Origin: Elusimicrobiota bacterium | Lineage (GTDB): Bacteria > Elusimicrobiota > Elusimicrobia > F11 | Direction: 5' to 3' | DNA: 7,152 nt | Assembly (NCBI GenBank): GCA_022709485.1 | Contig: JAKLIS010000066.1 | Coordinates: 1-7,152, forward strand | In this document: positions 1-5,616 of the stretch, piece by piece | How positions within the stretch are numbered: position 1 is the first letter of the stretch | Layout: each line of letters begins with the position of its first letter | Program-made: the position numbers and the translations under genes | Notes under the pieces: model-generated | What the model was told of the DNA's origin: nothing | Databases searched by the model: none | Seen by the model: only the letters and a program-made list of their open reading frames with translations

Positions 1-18
1 GAGGATGAAAAAATCCGA

Positions 19-486
19 ATGGTAAATTTTATGGAAAAGGCTCAAGGGCGATATATATTTTTGATTCAGACTTTTCTTCTCCTCCTGCTGTTATTTATTC
101 CCTCCCGCGTTTCGTTGCATTTGCCAACAGTCATGAAATATATGGGTTTGGTCTTTCTTATCTTGGGGGGAGTTTTTACAGTTTATTCTATTTATACCCT
201 CAGAAAAAATTTGACCCCATCACCCACGCCTCGAGTCGGAGGAAACCTTGTTACGTCTGGATTGTATGGCGTTGTGCGCCATCCGGCGTATTCCGGTATC
301 CTGCTGACGGCTTTGGGATTAAGCTTTCTAATGAACGATTTAATAAGACTGGCACTCACAGTTATATTGCTGATTTTCTTTGATGCCAAATCACGCATTG
401 AGGAAGGTTGGCTTGAGAAGAGTTATCCCAAATACATCAAATATAAAAATCAGGTGACCAAGAAATTTATTCCCTGGGTGTATTAA
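19..486 (+). CDS. ICMT-family membrane methyltransferase
   Basis: A 155-residue integral membrane protein of the isoprenylcysteine carboxyl methyltransferase (ICMT)/PEMT-like superfamily, which transfers methyl groups from S-adenosylmethionine to lipid-linked or small substrates at the membrane. Hydrophobic segments lie at about residues 11-29, 40-60 and 91-122. The family core is visible: GLYGVVRHPAYSG at 81-93 (the RHP motif at 87-89), then the acidic pair E128-E129 and the Tyr-rich tail YPKYIKYK at 136-143. Length is normal for the short bacterial members. The start is uncertain: ATG at 19 has GAGG 14 bases upstream, and a second in-frame ATG at 31 is also possible. Bacteria generally lack prenylated CAAX proteins, so the substrate cannot be inferred. 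It converges on rnk with a 33-base gap and no clear terminator. Confidence 0.88.
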   Translation: MVNFMEKAQGRYIFLIQTFLLLLLLFIPSRVSLHLPTVMKYMGLVFLILGGVFTVYSIYTLRKNLTPSPTPRVGGNLVTSGLYGVVRHPAYSGILLTALGLSFLMNDLIRLALTVILLIFFDAKSRIEEGWLEKSYPKYIKYKNQVTKKFIPWVY

Positions 487-519
487 ATCAGGATTGGGAT
501 CCAGTGGCGGTGGTTCCGG

Positions 520-936
520 TTAGCGGTGGAAGTCGCCCGCGGCTTCGGGCTGATAAAGCAATTTTTGAATCTGGAACCTCCGAAGTCCGCCAGGGGTCAT
601 CCATTCAACCGTGTCGCCCACCCGGTACCCTAACATGGCCGTCCCGATAGGCGCCAGCACTGAAATTTTATTTTCATCTACGTTCGCTTCATCGGGGAAA
701 ACCAATGTATAGGTTTCCACTTCTCCACTCTCCAGATCTTTTAGGCGGATTTGTGAGTTCATGGTGACCACATCGGTTGGCATGAGGCGGGATTCAACAA
801 CCTCTCCCCGCTCAAGTTCCTCACCCAGGTCGCTAAGATGCGCCATATCCCGGCTGCGCTCATTGAATATTTTTAAAATCAAATTCTTAAGTCGATCCCG
901 ATCTTGTCGCGTGATAAAGATTTTTCCATTACGCAT
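520..936 (-). CDS. rnk: Nucleoside diphosphate kinase regulator Rnk (GreA/GreB-like)
   Basis: A 138-residue Rnk protein, close to the 136 residues of E. coli Rnk. Rnk is a GreA/GreB relative with a short N-terminal coiled coil and an FKBP-like C-terminal domain that binds RNA polymerase; it was named for raising nucleoside diphosphate kinase activity. Family blocks seen: PTDVVTMNSQ at 53-62, LVFPDEAN at 78-85, APIGTAMLGYRVGD at 95-108, WMTPGG at 112-117 and the hallmark C-terminal LYQPEAAGDF at 127-136. The helical N-terminus (residues 10-50) lacks the long acidic-tipped coiled coil of GreA, so transcript-cleavage activity is not expected. I chose ATG at 936 over ATGs at 969 and 957 because GGGAAGG lies about 7 bases upstream and residue 2 onward aligns with known Rnk starts. 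It is divergent from the sensor-module gene at 1024. Confidence 0.95.
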   Translation of the reverse strand: MRNGKIFITRQDRDRLKNLILKIFNERSRDMAHLSDLGEELERGEVVESRLMPTDVVTMNSQIRLKDLESGEVETYTLVFPDEANVDENKISVLAPIGTAMLGYRVGDTVEWMTPGGLRRFQIQKLLYQPEAAGDFHR

Positions 937-954
937 AAAAATACCTTCCCAATT

Positions 955-982
955 CATATATTCGAACAAAACAAAATTTTAA
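955..982 (-). promoter_or_regulatory. Possible sigma-70-type promoter of rnk
   Basis: Reading leftward, TTAAAA (977-982 on the plus strand as TTTTAA) and TATATG (955-960 as CATATA) are separated by 16 bases. Each matches four of six bases of the -35 and -10 consensus. The -10 is about 18 bases before the chosen rnk ATG, which leaves only a short leader with its Shine-Dalgarno. This is pattern matching in AT-rich DNA and therefore weak. Confidence 0.3.
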
Positions 983-991
983 GTTAAAATT
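975..991. repeat. 17-bp perfect AT-rich palindrome in divergent spacer
   Basis: AATTTTAAGTTAAAATT is a perfect inverted repeat with 8-bp arms around a central G. It lies between the divergent rnk and sensor-module genes and covers the proposed rnk -35 box. Its symmetry and location suit a dimeric regulator's operator, but AT-rich spacers give such palindromes by chance more easily than mixed sequence does. Confidence 0.5.
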
Positions 992-1023
992 CTTTCTTCT
1001 TCAAGGAAAAGGAATCGATAAGG

Positions 1024-1551
1024 ATGAATTATCAAGATATGTCGAAAGAGGAATTGATTAAGTTGGCGCAGGGCCTCGCGCATGAGGCCTCCCGCGCGTC
1101 AGCTATCAACACGAGTCTCCAATGGTTCGAGGAATCCATGCAAAAGCAAACGCATTCGTTGCGAGAACGAGTCAAGGAATTGACATGCGTGTATGAGACG
1201 ATCCGAACCTTTAGGCGAATTGATCTCTCATCTAGTGAAAAACTTCAGACCATTGCCGAATTGATTCCTGGCGCCATGCAGTATCCCGAGGCGGCCTGCG
1301 CCAGGATTATTGAAAAACAAAGAGAGTTTAAAACACCTAATTTTGATCCCTCTGCCCGGTGGAAAATTTCTTCCGGGATTTTGTCGTTGGGACAATTTAT
1401 CGGTCTGGTCGAAGTCCGGTATTTAAAAGAATTTCCCAAGCGCGATGATGGGCCGTTTCTAAATGAAGAGCAAGCGCTTGTCCGCGTGCTGGCCGAAGCA
1501 ATTGGTTTGGCGTTGGAAAAAAACGCGGTCCCTGTGGTTAACGAAGTTTAG
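1024..1551 (+). CDS. Standalone coiled-coil/GAF-like sensor-module protein (first of pair)
   Basis: A soluble 175-residue protein. Residues about 5-65 are predicted helical/coiled coil ending in LRERVKELTC (46-55). Residues about 66-165 look like the small sensor module often found N-terminal to histidine kinases and other signalling enzymes: QYPEAACARI at 86-95, W113, the strand GLVEVRYL at 127-134 and DDGPFLNEEQ at 141-150, closing with a helix. I recognise the module from its sequence pattern but cannot name a verified ligand. No kinase, cyclase, GGDEF or DNA-binding domain follows, so it has no output domain of its own. The ATG at 1024 follows AAGGAA about 8 bases upstream. It is the first gene of a probable operon with its paralogue (11-base gap) and the K+/H+ antiporter. 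Confidence 0.85.
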   Translation: MNYQDMSKEELIKLAQGLAHEASRASAINTSLQWFEESMQKQTHSLRERVKELTCVYETIRTFRRIDLSSSEKLQTIAELIPGAMQYPEAACARIIEKQREFKTPNFDPSARWKISSGILSLGQFIGLVEVRYLKEFPKRDDGPFLNEEQALVRVLAEAIGLALEKNAVPVVNEV

Positions 1552-1562
1552 GCCAAAACGAT

Positions 1563-2105
1563 ATGCCTTTGGAAGAAACACAATTCCCGCCCGATAAAAA
1601 TTACACGGTTGACGAGCTTTTTATCGTTATTGAGGAGATGAATCAGGAAATAATTAAGCTCGGCGGCAAACGAGATGAAAGGAAATGGCTGGAAGGGGCT
1701 TTAAGGCGAAGAACTCAGGAGTTGTCGGAACGAATGAAAGAATTGGAATGCCTTCGCAATCTTCTTCGATTGAGCCTCAAGCTGGAAAATCCCTTTGAAC
1801 GTGGAGCCGAAGAAATGATCAAGATCATTAAAAACGCCTGGCAGTACCCGGAGGCCGCTTGCGTCAGGATCAAATATGACGATTATGAAGCAAAATCTCT
1901 AAACTATTTTAACGGCGGAGCGAAACAGATAGAGCCGATTATGGTGAATGGGAAACGGCGGGGCGAAATCGAAGTCGGTTATATGTCCAAAAAGCCCTAT
2001 GTGTGGCAGGGTCCGTTTTTCAAAGAGGAAGCGCAGCTTTTGCGGGCCATATCACTCCTCCTTTCCCTCCTCATTATTCGAAACGAGCAGTCCCGGCCGC
2101 ATTAA
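1563..2105 (+). CDS. Standalone coiled-coil/GAF-like sensor-module protein (second of pair)
   Basis: A 180-residue paralogue of the preceding gene. A coiled coil spans about residues 22-70 with the linker sequence LSERMKELEC (54-63), matching LRERVKELTC of the first protein. The sensor module then shows WQYPEAACVRI at 93-103, GEIEVGYM at 134-141 and QGPFFKEEAQLL at 149-160. The middle of the module (residues 104-130) differs strongly from the first copy, as expected if ligand specificity has diverged or the two form a heterodimer. The C-terminus (161-173) is unusually hydrophobic, LLLSLLII. There is no output domain. ATG at 1563 has no good Shine-Dalgarno, so translation is probably coupled to the upstream gene. 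Its stop is two codons, in the same frame, before the antiporter ATG. Confidence 0.85.
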   Translation: MPLEETQFPPDKNYTVDELFIVIEEMNQEIIKLGGKRDERKWLEGALRRRTQELSERMKELECLRNLLRLSLKLENPFERGAEEMIKIIKNAWQYPEAACVRIKYDDYEAKSLNYFNGGAKQIEPIMVNGKRRGEIEVGYMSKKPYVWQGPFFKEEAQLLRAISLLLSLLIIRNEQSRPH

Positions 2106-2111
2106 CCAGAT

Positions 2112-3563
2112 ATGTCTATTTACCAATTGATCATTATCGCCGGCCTTTTTTTGGTTGTCAGCGTTTCCTTGAGCAAAATATCTGAGCGCTTCGGCGTTCC
2201 GGCCCTCCTGGTATTTCTGGGCATTGGAATGCTGGCAGGGTCGGACGGCCCCGGGGGCCTCTATTTTGACAACGCGTGGTTGAGCCAAGCTTTGGGAACG
2301 GTGGCGCTGGCCTTCATCCTATTTGCCGGCGGACTGGAAACCGATGTCGAGTCTGTGAAAACGGTGATGAAGCCGGCGATGTCGCTGGCGACCCTGGGTG
2401 TTTTCATTACAGCTTTTATTACCGGCGTGTGCATTAAAGCGATTCTTGGTCTCTCCTGGCTGGAGAGCCTTTTGATCGGATCCATCGTTTCCTCTACGGA
2501 CGCGGCGGCGGTGTTCGCCGTCTTAAGATCAAAAAACATATCGCTTAAAGAGCCGTTGAGGCCGCTTCTCGAACTTGAGTCCGGCAGCAATGATCCCATG
2601 GCTGTTTTCCTGACCATCGGCTTCATCGAACTCCTCAAAAATCCAGGCAAGTCCATTTGGATTCTGGTGCCGCTGTTTTTTCAACAGATGCTCTTGGGGT
2701 TCCTGTTCGGTTATGTAATGAGCCGGTTGTTTATTTTCATCATAAACAGGATCAATCTGGATTACGAGGGGCTATATCCTGTTTTGAGTTTGGGATGGGT
2801 TTTGTTGACGTATGGAGTTACCGCGTGGCTGGGAGGGAGCGGATTTCTCGCCGTTTATGTCGTGGGCCTGCTGCTCGGGAAATCCATTTACTCGCATAAG
2901 AAGAGCTTGATCCGTTTCCATGACGGGAACGCTTGGCTTATGCAGATTGTCATGTTCCTGACACTGGGGCTCCTTGTGTCCCCCAAACAGCTCGGGCCCG
3001 TGGCGGGAAAGGGGTTTCTTATTTCCGGCGTGCTTATATTTTTGTCTCGGCCGATCAGCATCTTCTTGGGACTCCTCTTTTCTAAATTTAATCTCAAAGA
3101 AAAATTATTGATCTCCTGGGTTGGCCTTCGGGGATCGGTCCCCATCGTCTTAGCCACATTCCCGCTTTTGGCGGGGCTTGACCCGAACCATTTCATCTTC
3201 AATTTATGTTTCTTTATCGTCATAACCTCCGTTCTCATTCAGGGAACGACGATACCCTATGTTGCGAAGCTTTTGGGAGTGGACGCCCCTTTTGTCCGGA
3301 AGCGGCGCTATCCGATTGACTTTGAGGGCTCGAGCAAAGCCAATATGCAGCTGGAAGATTTTATTGTCCCTTTTGGGTCTAAGGCGGCGGGAAAGCCGAT
3401 TCTCAAACTGGGTTTTCCAAAAGACAGCTTAATCACGTTGGTCATTCGAGACGATAAATACATCACGCCAAGGGGCGACACGCTTCTTGAAGAAGGAGAC
3501 GTCTTGCTAATCCTTTCCAGCCGAGAAAGCCTTCCCAAACTTCAGAGCCTCTTGAATAAATGA
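2112..3563 (+). CDS. cvrA: K+/H+ antiporter, NhaP2/CvrA type, with C-terminal RCK_C domain
   Basis: A 483-residue CPA1-family inner-membrane cation/proton antiporter (cvrA is also called nhaP2). About twelve hydrophobic segments fill residues 1-390. Family signatures: FAGGLETD at 71-78, STDAAAVF at 128-135 and ESGSNDP at 156-162 (the acidic residues of the ion-binding core), and GLRGSVPIVLATFPL in the late membrane region. Residues about 410-483 form a TrkA-C/RCK_C regulatory domain (IVPFGSKAAGKPILKLGFP, then EEGDVLLIL). E. coli CvrA is about 578 residues and has a further C-terminal domain, so this is a shorter version, complete in the transporter and RCK_C parts. K+ as main substrate is inferred from the subfamily; Na+ cannot be excluded. 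The ATG lacks a Shine-Dalgarno and lies six bases after the second sensor-module gene, in its frame. Confidence 0.93.
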   Translation: MSIYQLIIIAGLFLVVSVSLSKISERFGVPALLVFLGIGMLAGSDGPGGLYFDNAWLSQALGTVALAFILFAGGLETDVESVKTVMKPAMSLATLGVFITAFITGVCIKAILGLSWLESLLIGSIVSSTDAAAVFAVLRSKNISLKEPLRPLLELESGSNDPMAVFLTIGFIELLKNPGKSIWILVPLFFQQMLLGFLFGYVMSRLFIFIINRINLDYEGLYPVLSLGWVLLTYGVTAWLGGSGFLAVYVVGLLLGKSIYSHKKSLIRFHDGNAWLMQIVMFLTLGLLVSPKQLGPVAGKGFLISGVLIFLSRPISIFLGLLFSKFNLKEKLLISWVGLRGSVPIVLATFPLLAGLDPNHFIFNLCFFIVITSVLIQGTTIPYVAKLLGVDAPFVRKRRYPIDFEGSSKANMQLEDFIVPFGSKAAGKPILKLGFPKDSLITLVIRDDKYITPRGDTLLEEGDVLLILSSRESLPKLQSLLNK

Positions 3564-3584
3564 AAATCGGTTCAATAAATGGGA

Positions 3585-3695
3585 TTAGCCTGCTTTCACA
3601 CGTAGATGTTGCAGCGGGGCATTGGGGGTTAGCCCACCGATTTCTTTTGCCACGGCTTTCGTGCCTTTTCCCTTCTTCTTGGATTTCGTTGTCAC
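3585..3695 (-). CDS. Possible 36-residue lysine-rich small protein
   Basis: A leftward GTG-started ORF of 36 residues, beginning MTTKSKKKGKGTK and ending QHLRVKAG. Its main support is GGGAGAG placed 7 bases before the GTG, the best ribosome-binding site on this strand of the spacer. The frame is open further upstream to an ATG at 3809, but that start has no ribosome-binding site. The basic N-terminal half could bind nucleic acid or ribosomal RNA, or be an anionic-lipid contact; I do not recognise a family. It converges on the antiporter with 21 bases between stops. The overlapping plus strand also has a short ORF, so coding is not certain. Confidence 0.4.
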   Translation of the reverse strand: MTTKSKKKGKGTKAVAKEIGGLTPNAPLQHLRVKAG

Positions 3696-3814
3696 GTTGA
3701 CTCTCCCTTGATTAATGTCAGGCCCAAATGGCTGCATGCCTATTACTTGGGGAGACACCAATGGCAATTCGCATGATGCAATAATGTTTCGCAGATATTT
3801 TCGTATCATTATGG

Positions 3815-3840
3815 AACCATGCTCTTCGGCATGGTTTTTT
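3815..3840 (+). terminator. Rho-independent terminator or attenuator before mgtC
   Basis: Perfect 8-bp stem AACCATGC / GCATGGTT (3815-3822 and 3829-3836) with loop TCTTCG, which includes a TTCG sequence, followed by a T run (3835-3840). It is oriented to stop rightward transcription. It may end the antiporter transcript; alternatively, because it lies 30 bases before the mgtC start, it may act as an attenuator. Confidence 0.82.
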
Positions 3841-3855
3841 ATTTACCGGAGAAAG

Positions 3856-3862
3856 AGGAGGG
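3856..3862 (+). promoter_or_regulatory. Strong Shine-Dalgarno fixing the mgtC GTG start
   Basis: AGGAGGG ends 8 bases before GTG at 3871. It is close to the ideal anti-16S match and decides for GTG; the next in-frame ATG is far inside the conserved domain. Confidence 0.8.
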
Positions 3863-3870
3863 ATTAAAAG

Positions 3871-4506
3871 GTGGCATTCGAAATCGCGGATTTATTCAAA
3901 ATTTTATTTTCAGTTATTGCCGGCGGAATTATTGGTTTTGAGCGGGAATTCCGCGACAAAGCGGCTGGCCTTCGAACGCTGATTTTTATTTCCCTCGGTT
4001 CGACGATTTTCACCATGCTTTCAGCCAAACTCGCGAACGGAACCGATCCGACTCGGATCGCCTCCAATATTATTAACGGCATCGGATTTTTGGGAGCCGG
4101 CGTTATTCTTCGGGAAAGAGGGCGGATAATTGGGATTACGACCGCGGCAACCATCTGGTTTACGGCGGCGGTCGGCATGGTGATTGCCGGTGGTTATTAC
4201 CTGTTGGCCCTGGCCATCTTAATCATTGCATTGGTTGTTTTATGGTTTTTCCCGCTGGTAGAACGTTGGATCGCCGCCATTAGGGAGGAACGGAATTATG
4301 AAATCGTCTGCGCTCTGAGCCAAGACAGAGAGTCGCAGCTGAAAGCGGAATTTCAGCGTTACGGTCTTTGTGTTAAAACCTTTCAGCAGAAAAAATCAGG
4401 CAATACTCTTCATTTTTATTGGCGGGCCAGCGGGTCGAGAAAGAGCCATGAAAAACTTATTCAATACCTTGTCTTGAACGAGGAAATCCAGGAGTTCAAT
4501 ATTTGA
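3871..4506 (+). CDS. mgtC: MgtC/SapB family membrane protein
   Basis: A 211-residue MgtC/SapB-family inner-membrane protein. Family signatures: GGIIGFERE at 18-26 followed by AAGLRTLIFISLGS at 31-44, and RIASNIINGIGFLGAGVIL at 62-80. About five membrane segments span residues 8-26, 34-51, 65-82, 90-108 and 110-130. A C-terminal cytosolic domain of about 70 residues (140-211) resembles the ACT-like regulatory domain of Salmonella MgtC but is not strongly conserved. Family members support growth in low Mg2+ and, in Salmonella, modulate F1Fo ATP synthase and phosphate uptake; direct Mg2+ transport is not established for them. GTG start with a strong ribosome-binding site. CorA follows after 35 bases, probably cotranscribed, which supports a Mg2+ role here. 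Confidence 0.92.
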   Translation: MAFEIADLFKILFSVIAGGIIGFEREFRDKAAGLRTLIFISLGSTIFTMLSAKLANGTDPTRIASNIINGIGFLGAGVILRERGRIIGITTAATIWFTAAVGMVIAGGYYLLALAILIIALVVLWFFPLVERWIAAIREERNYEIVCALSQDRESQLKAEFQRYGLCVKTFQQKKSGNTLHFYWRASGSRKSHEKLIQYLVLNEEIQEFNI

Positions 4507-4541
4507 GGGTGGCAAACCTTCGCCGCCATGGGAGGTAGATC

Positions 4542-5498
4542 ATGCGGACCCGTTTTAAAATAAAAGACGGTTCTTTGGCTGAATGTGATCAGGATAACGC
4601 GTCTATCGTCGTATACAGCCGGCCCGACAACGAAGAGAAGCAACAGCTGCTTGAGGCTCTGGGCCACGATTCGCACGATTTGGAGTCCGCCTTGGACCCT
4701 GATGAAATCTCTCGAATTGAGTTTGGGCCTGACGACGCGTTCATCATTTGGAAACGTCCCAACAATGTTTCTTTCGATCAGCAGTTGCGCTTTGAAGAAT
4801 CATCCATCGGTCTTTTTCTAAAAAGAGACCGGCTAACTATTATAGTCGGGGATTTTCAGTCTCCTTTCGACGGCAAGCAGTTCCAAAAAGTCCGCTCGCT
4901 AAACGGTGTTCTTCTCAAATTATTTCTGGAAACCATCCGCCATCACTTAAACCATTTGAAGGCGATCAAACAGTTAACTGCCGACCTTCAGGTAAAGCTA
5001 AATAGGTCCATGGAAAACCGGTACTTTCTTCAAATGTTTAATTTGAGCGAAAGTCTGATCTATTACCTAAACGCCATCGAATCCAACACTTCCGTCTTGG
5101 TGAAAATCCGGGCCAACAAAGAGAAGATCGGGTTTTCCGATGAGGAGAAAGGAATGCTGGACGATATCATTATTGAGCACGAGCAATGTATCCGGCAAAC
5201 GCGGATCTATTCTTCCGTCTTATCCGGGCTCATGGATGCCAGAGGAAACATCATCAATAATAATATGAACGTCCTTTTAAAAGATTTGACTTTAATTAAC
5301 GTGGTTTTTTTGCCGCTCAATTTGATCGCCAGTATTGGCGGCATGTCCGAATTCAGCGCCGTGACTTCGGGAGTTAATTGGAGGATTTCTTACTCGGTTT
5401 TTGCGATAGGGATGCTGGTCATTGGCTGGCTCACGTGGATGCTTCTCGCTTGGCGGATTAGCCGAAATCGGCGCGCTGAATTTAGAAAACATTCTTAG
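4542..5498 (+). CDS. corA: CorA-like divalent metal channel with GMS signature
   Basis: A 318-residue CorA/2-TM-GxN family protein: an N-terminal cytosolic alpha/beta domain (about 1-110), a long helical stalk (about 120-245), and two C-terminal membrane helices (about 248-266 and 278-302) followed by the basic tail SRNRRAEFRKHS. CorA pentamers import Mg2+, Co2+ or Ni2+ down the membrane potential; some divergent members are thought to export. The pore-mouth signature, normally GMN, here reads IGGMSEF with GMS at 267-269 (5340-5348), so the conserved Asn is Ser. No frame damage is seen, and the surrounding sequence is intact. ATG at 4542 has GGAGGT about 7 bases upstream. It lies directly after mgtC, pointing to a shared Mg2+ function. 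Confidence 0.9.
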   Translation: MRTRFKIKDGSLAECDQDNASIVVYSRPDNEEKQQLLEALGHDSHDLESALDPDEISRIEFGPDDAFIIWKRPNNVSFDQQLRFEESSIGLFLKRDRLTIIVGDFQSPFDGKQFQKVRSLNGVLLKLFLETIRHHLNHLKAIKQLTADLQVKLNRSMENRYFLQMFNLSESLIYYLNAIESNTSVLVKIRANKEKIGFSDEEKGMLDDIIIEHEQCIRQTRIYSSVLSGLMDARGNIINNNMNVLLKDLTLINVVFLPLNLIASIGGMSEFSAVTSGVNWRISYSVFAIGMLVIGWLTWMLLAWRISRNRRAEFRKHS

Positions 5499-5616
5499 GG
5501 AATGGGGCCATTTTTTGGGCCCGTGGCTGATCAGTGGGTCTTCCATTCTTACCCTCCTTGTCAAAATTAATTCCAACCTATGCGGGGGGCATTTGGTAAT
5601 CTTGCCGACGGCTTTT

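Larger units (their letters stand above)
3696..3870 (+). promoter_or_regulatory. Probable untranslated leader of the mgtC-corA unit
   Basis: Together with the small leftward ORF this completes the 307-base gap between antiporter and mgtC. No convincing plus-strand ORF lies in it. It contains short self-complementary patches (for example TTGG..CCAA around 3754-3768) and, near its end, a strong intrinsic terminator. I looked for the conserved blocks of the M-box magnesium riboswitch and did not find them. I found no persuasive promoter on either strand, so where mgtC transcription starts is open. Confidence 0.35.

Noticed and set aside
5..25. Mini-ORF MKKSEW just before the methyltransferase start
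   Set aside because: Its ATG is one base from GAGG, too close for initiation, and it lies at the window edge; most likely chance.
531..576. GCCCG/CGGGC hairpin near TTTTT as a terminator for the methyltransferase gene
   Set aside because: The stem is only 5 bp, lies within the conserved rnk 3' coding sequence, and the T run is more than ten bases from the stem.
937..969. Upstream ATG starts of rnk at 969 and 957
   Set aside because: They would put the GGGAAGG ribosome-binding site inside the coding region and extend beyond the usual Rnk start.
2261..2656. Leftward ORF antisense to the antiporter, and similar antisense ORFs elsewhere
   Set aside because: They lie opposite well-conserved genes, lack ribosome-binding sites and have compositions typical of shadow frames.
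3560..3700. Plus-strand ORF of 46 residues starting at an ATGA overlap with the antiporter stop
   Set aside because: The ATGA overlap is attractive, but there is no ribosome-binding site, the Leu/Ser/Phe-rich C-terminal half is what the antisense of a lysine-rich frame gives, and no family is recognisable.
3696..3809. Longer version of the leftward small ORF starting at ATG 3809 (74 residues)
   Set aside because: No Shine-Dalgarno stands before 3809, whereas GTG at 3695 has one at ideal spacing; the extension is less convincing as protein.
3564..3870. M-box (magnesium) riboswitch upstream of mgtC
   Set aside because: The conserved blocks I know for the M-box are not present on the plus strand.
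5502..5526. GGGCC/GGCCC hairpin after corA as a terminator
   Set aside because: Short stem, T run in the loop rather than after it; not a valid intrinsic terminator.
5422..5616. N-terminal extension of the rhomboid-like protein into the end of corA
   Set aside because: It would overlap corA by 77 bases, has no family resemblance, and the recognisable protein begins at the ATG at 5617.
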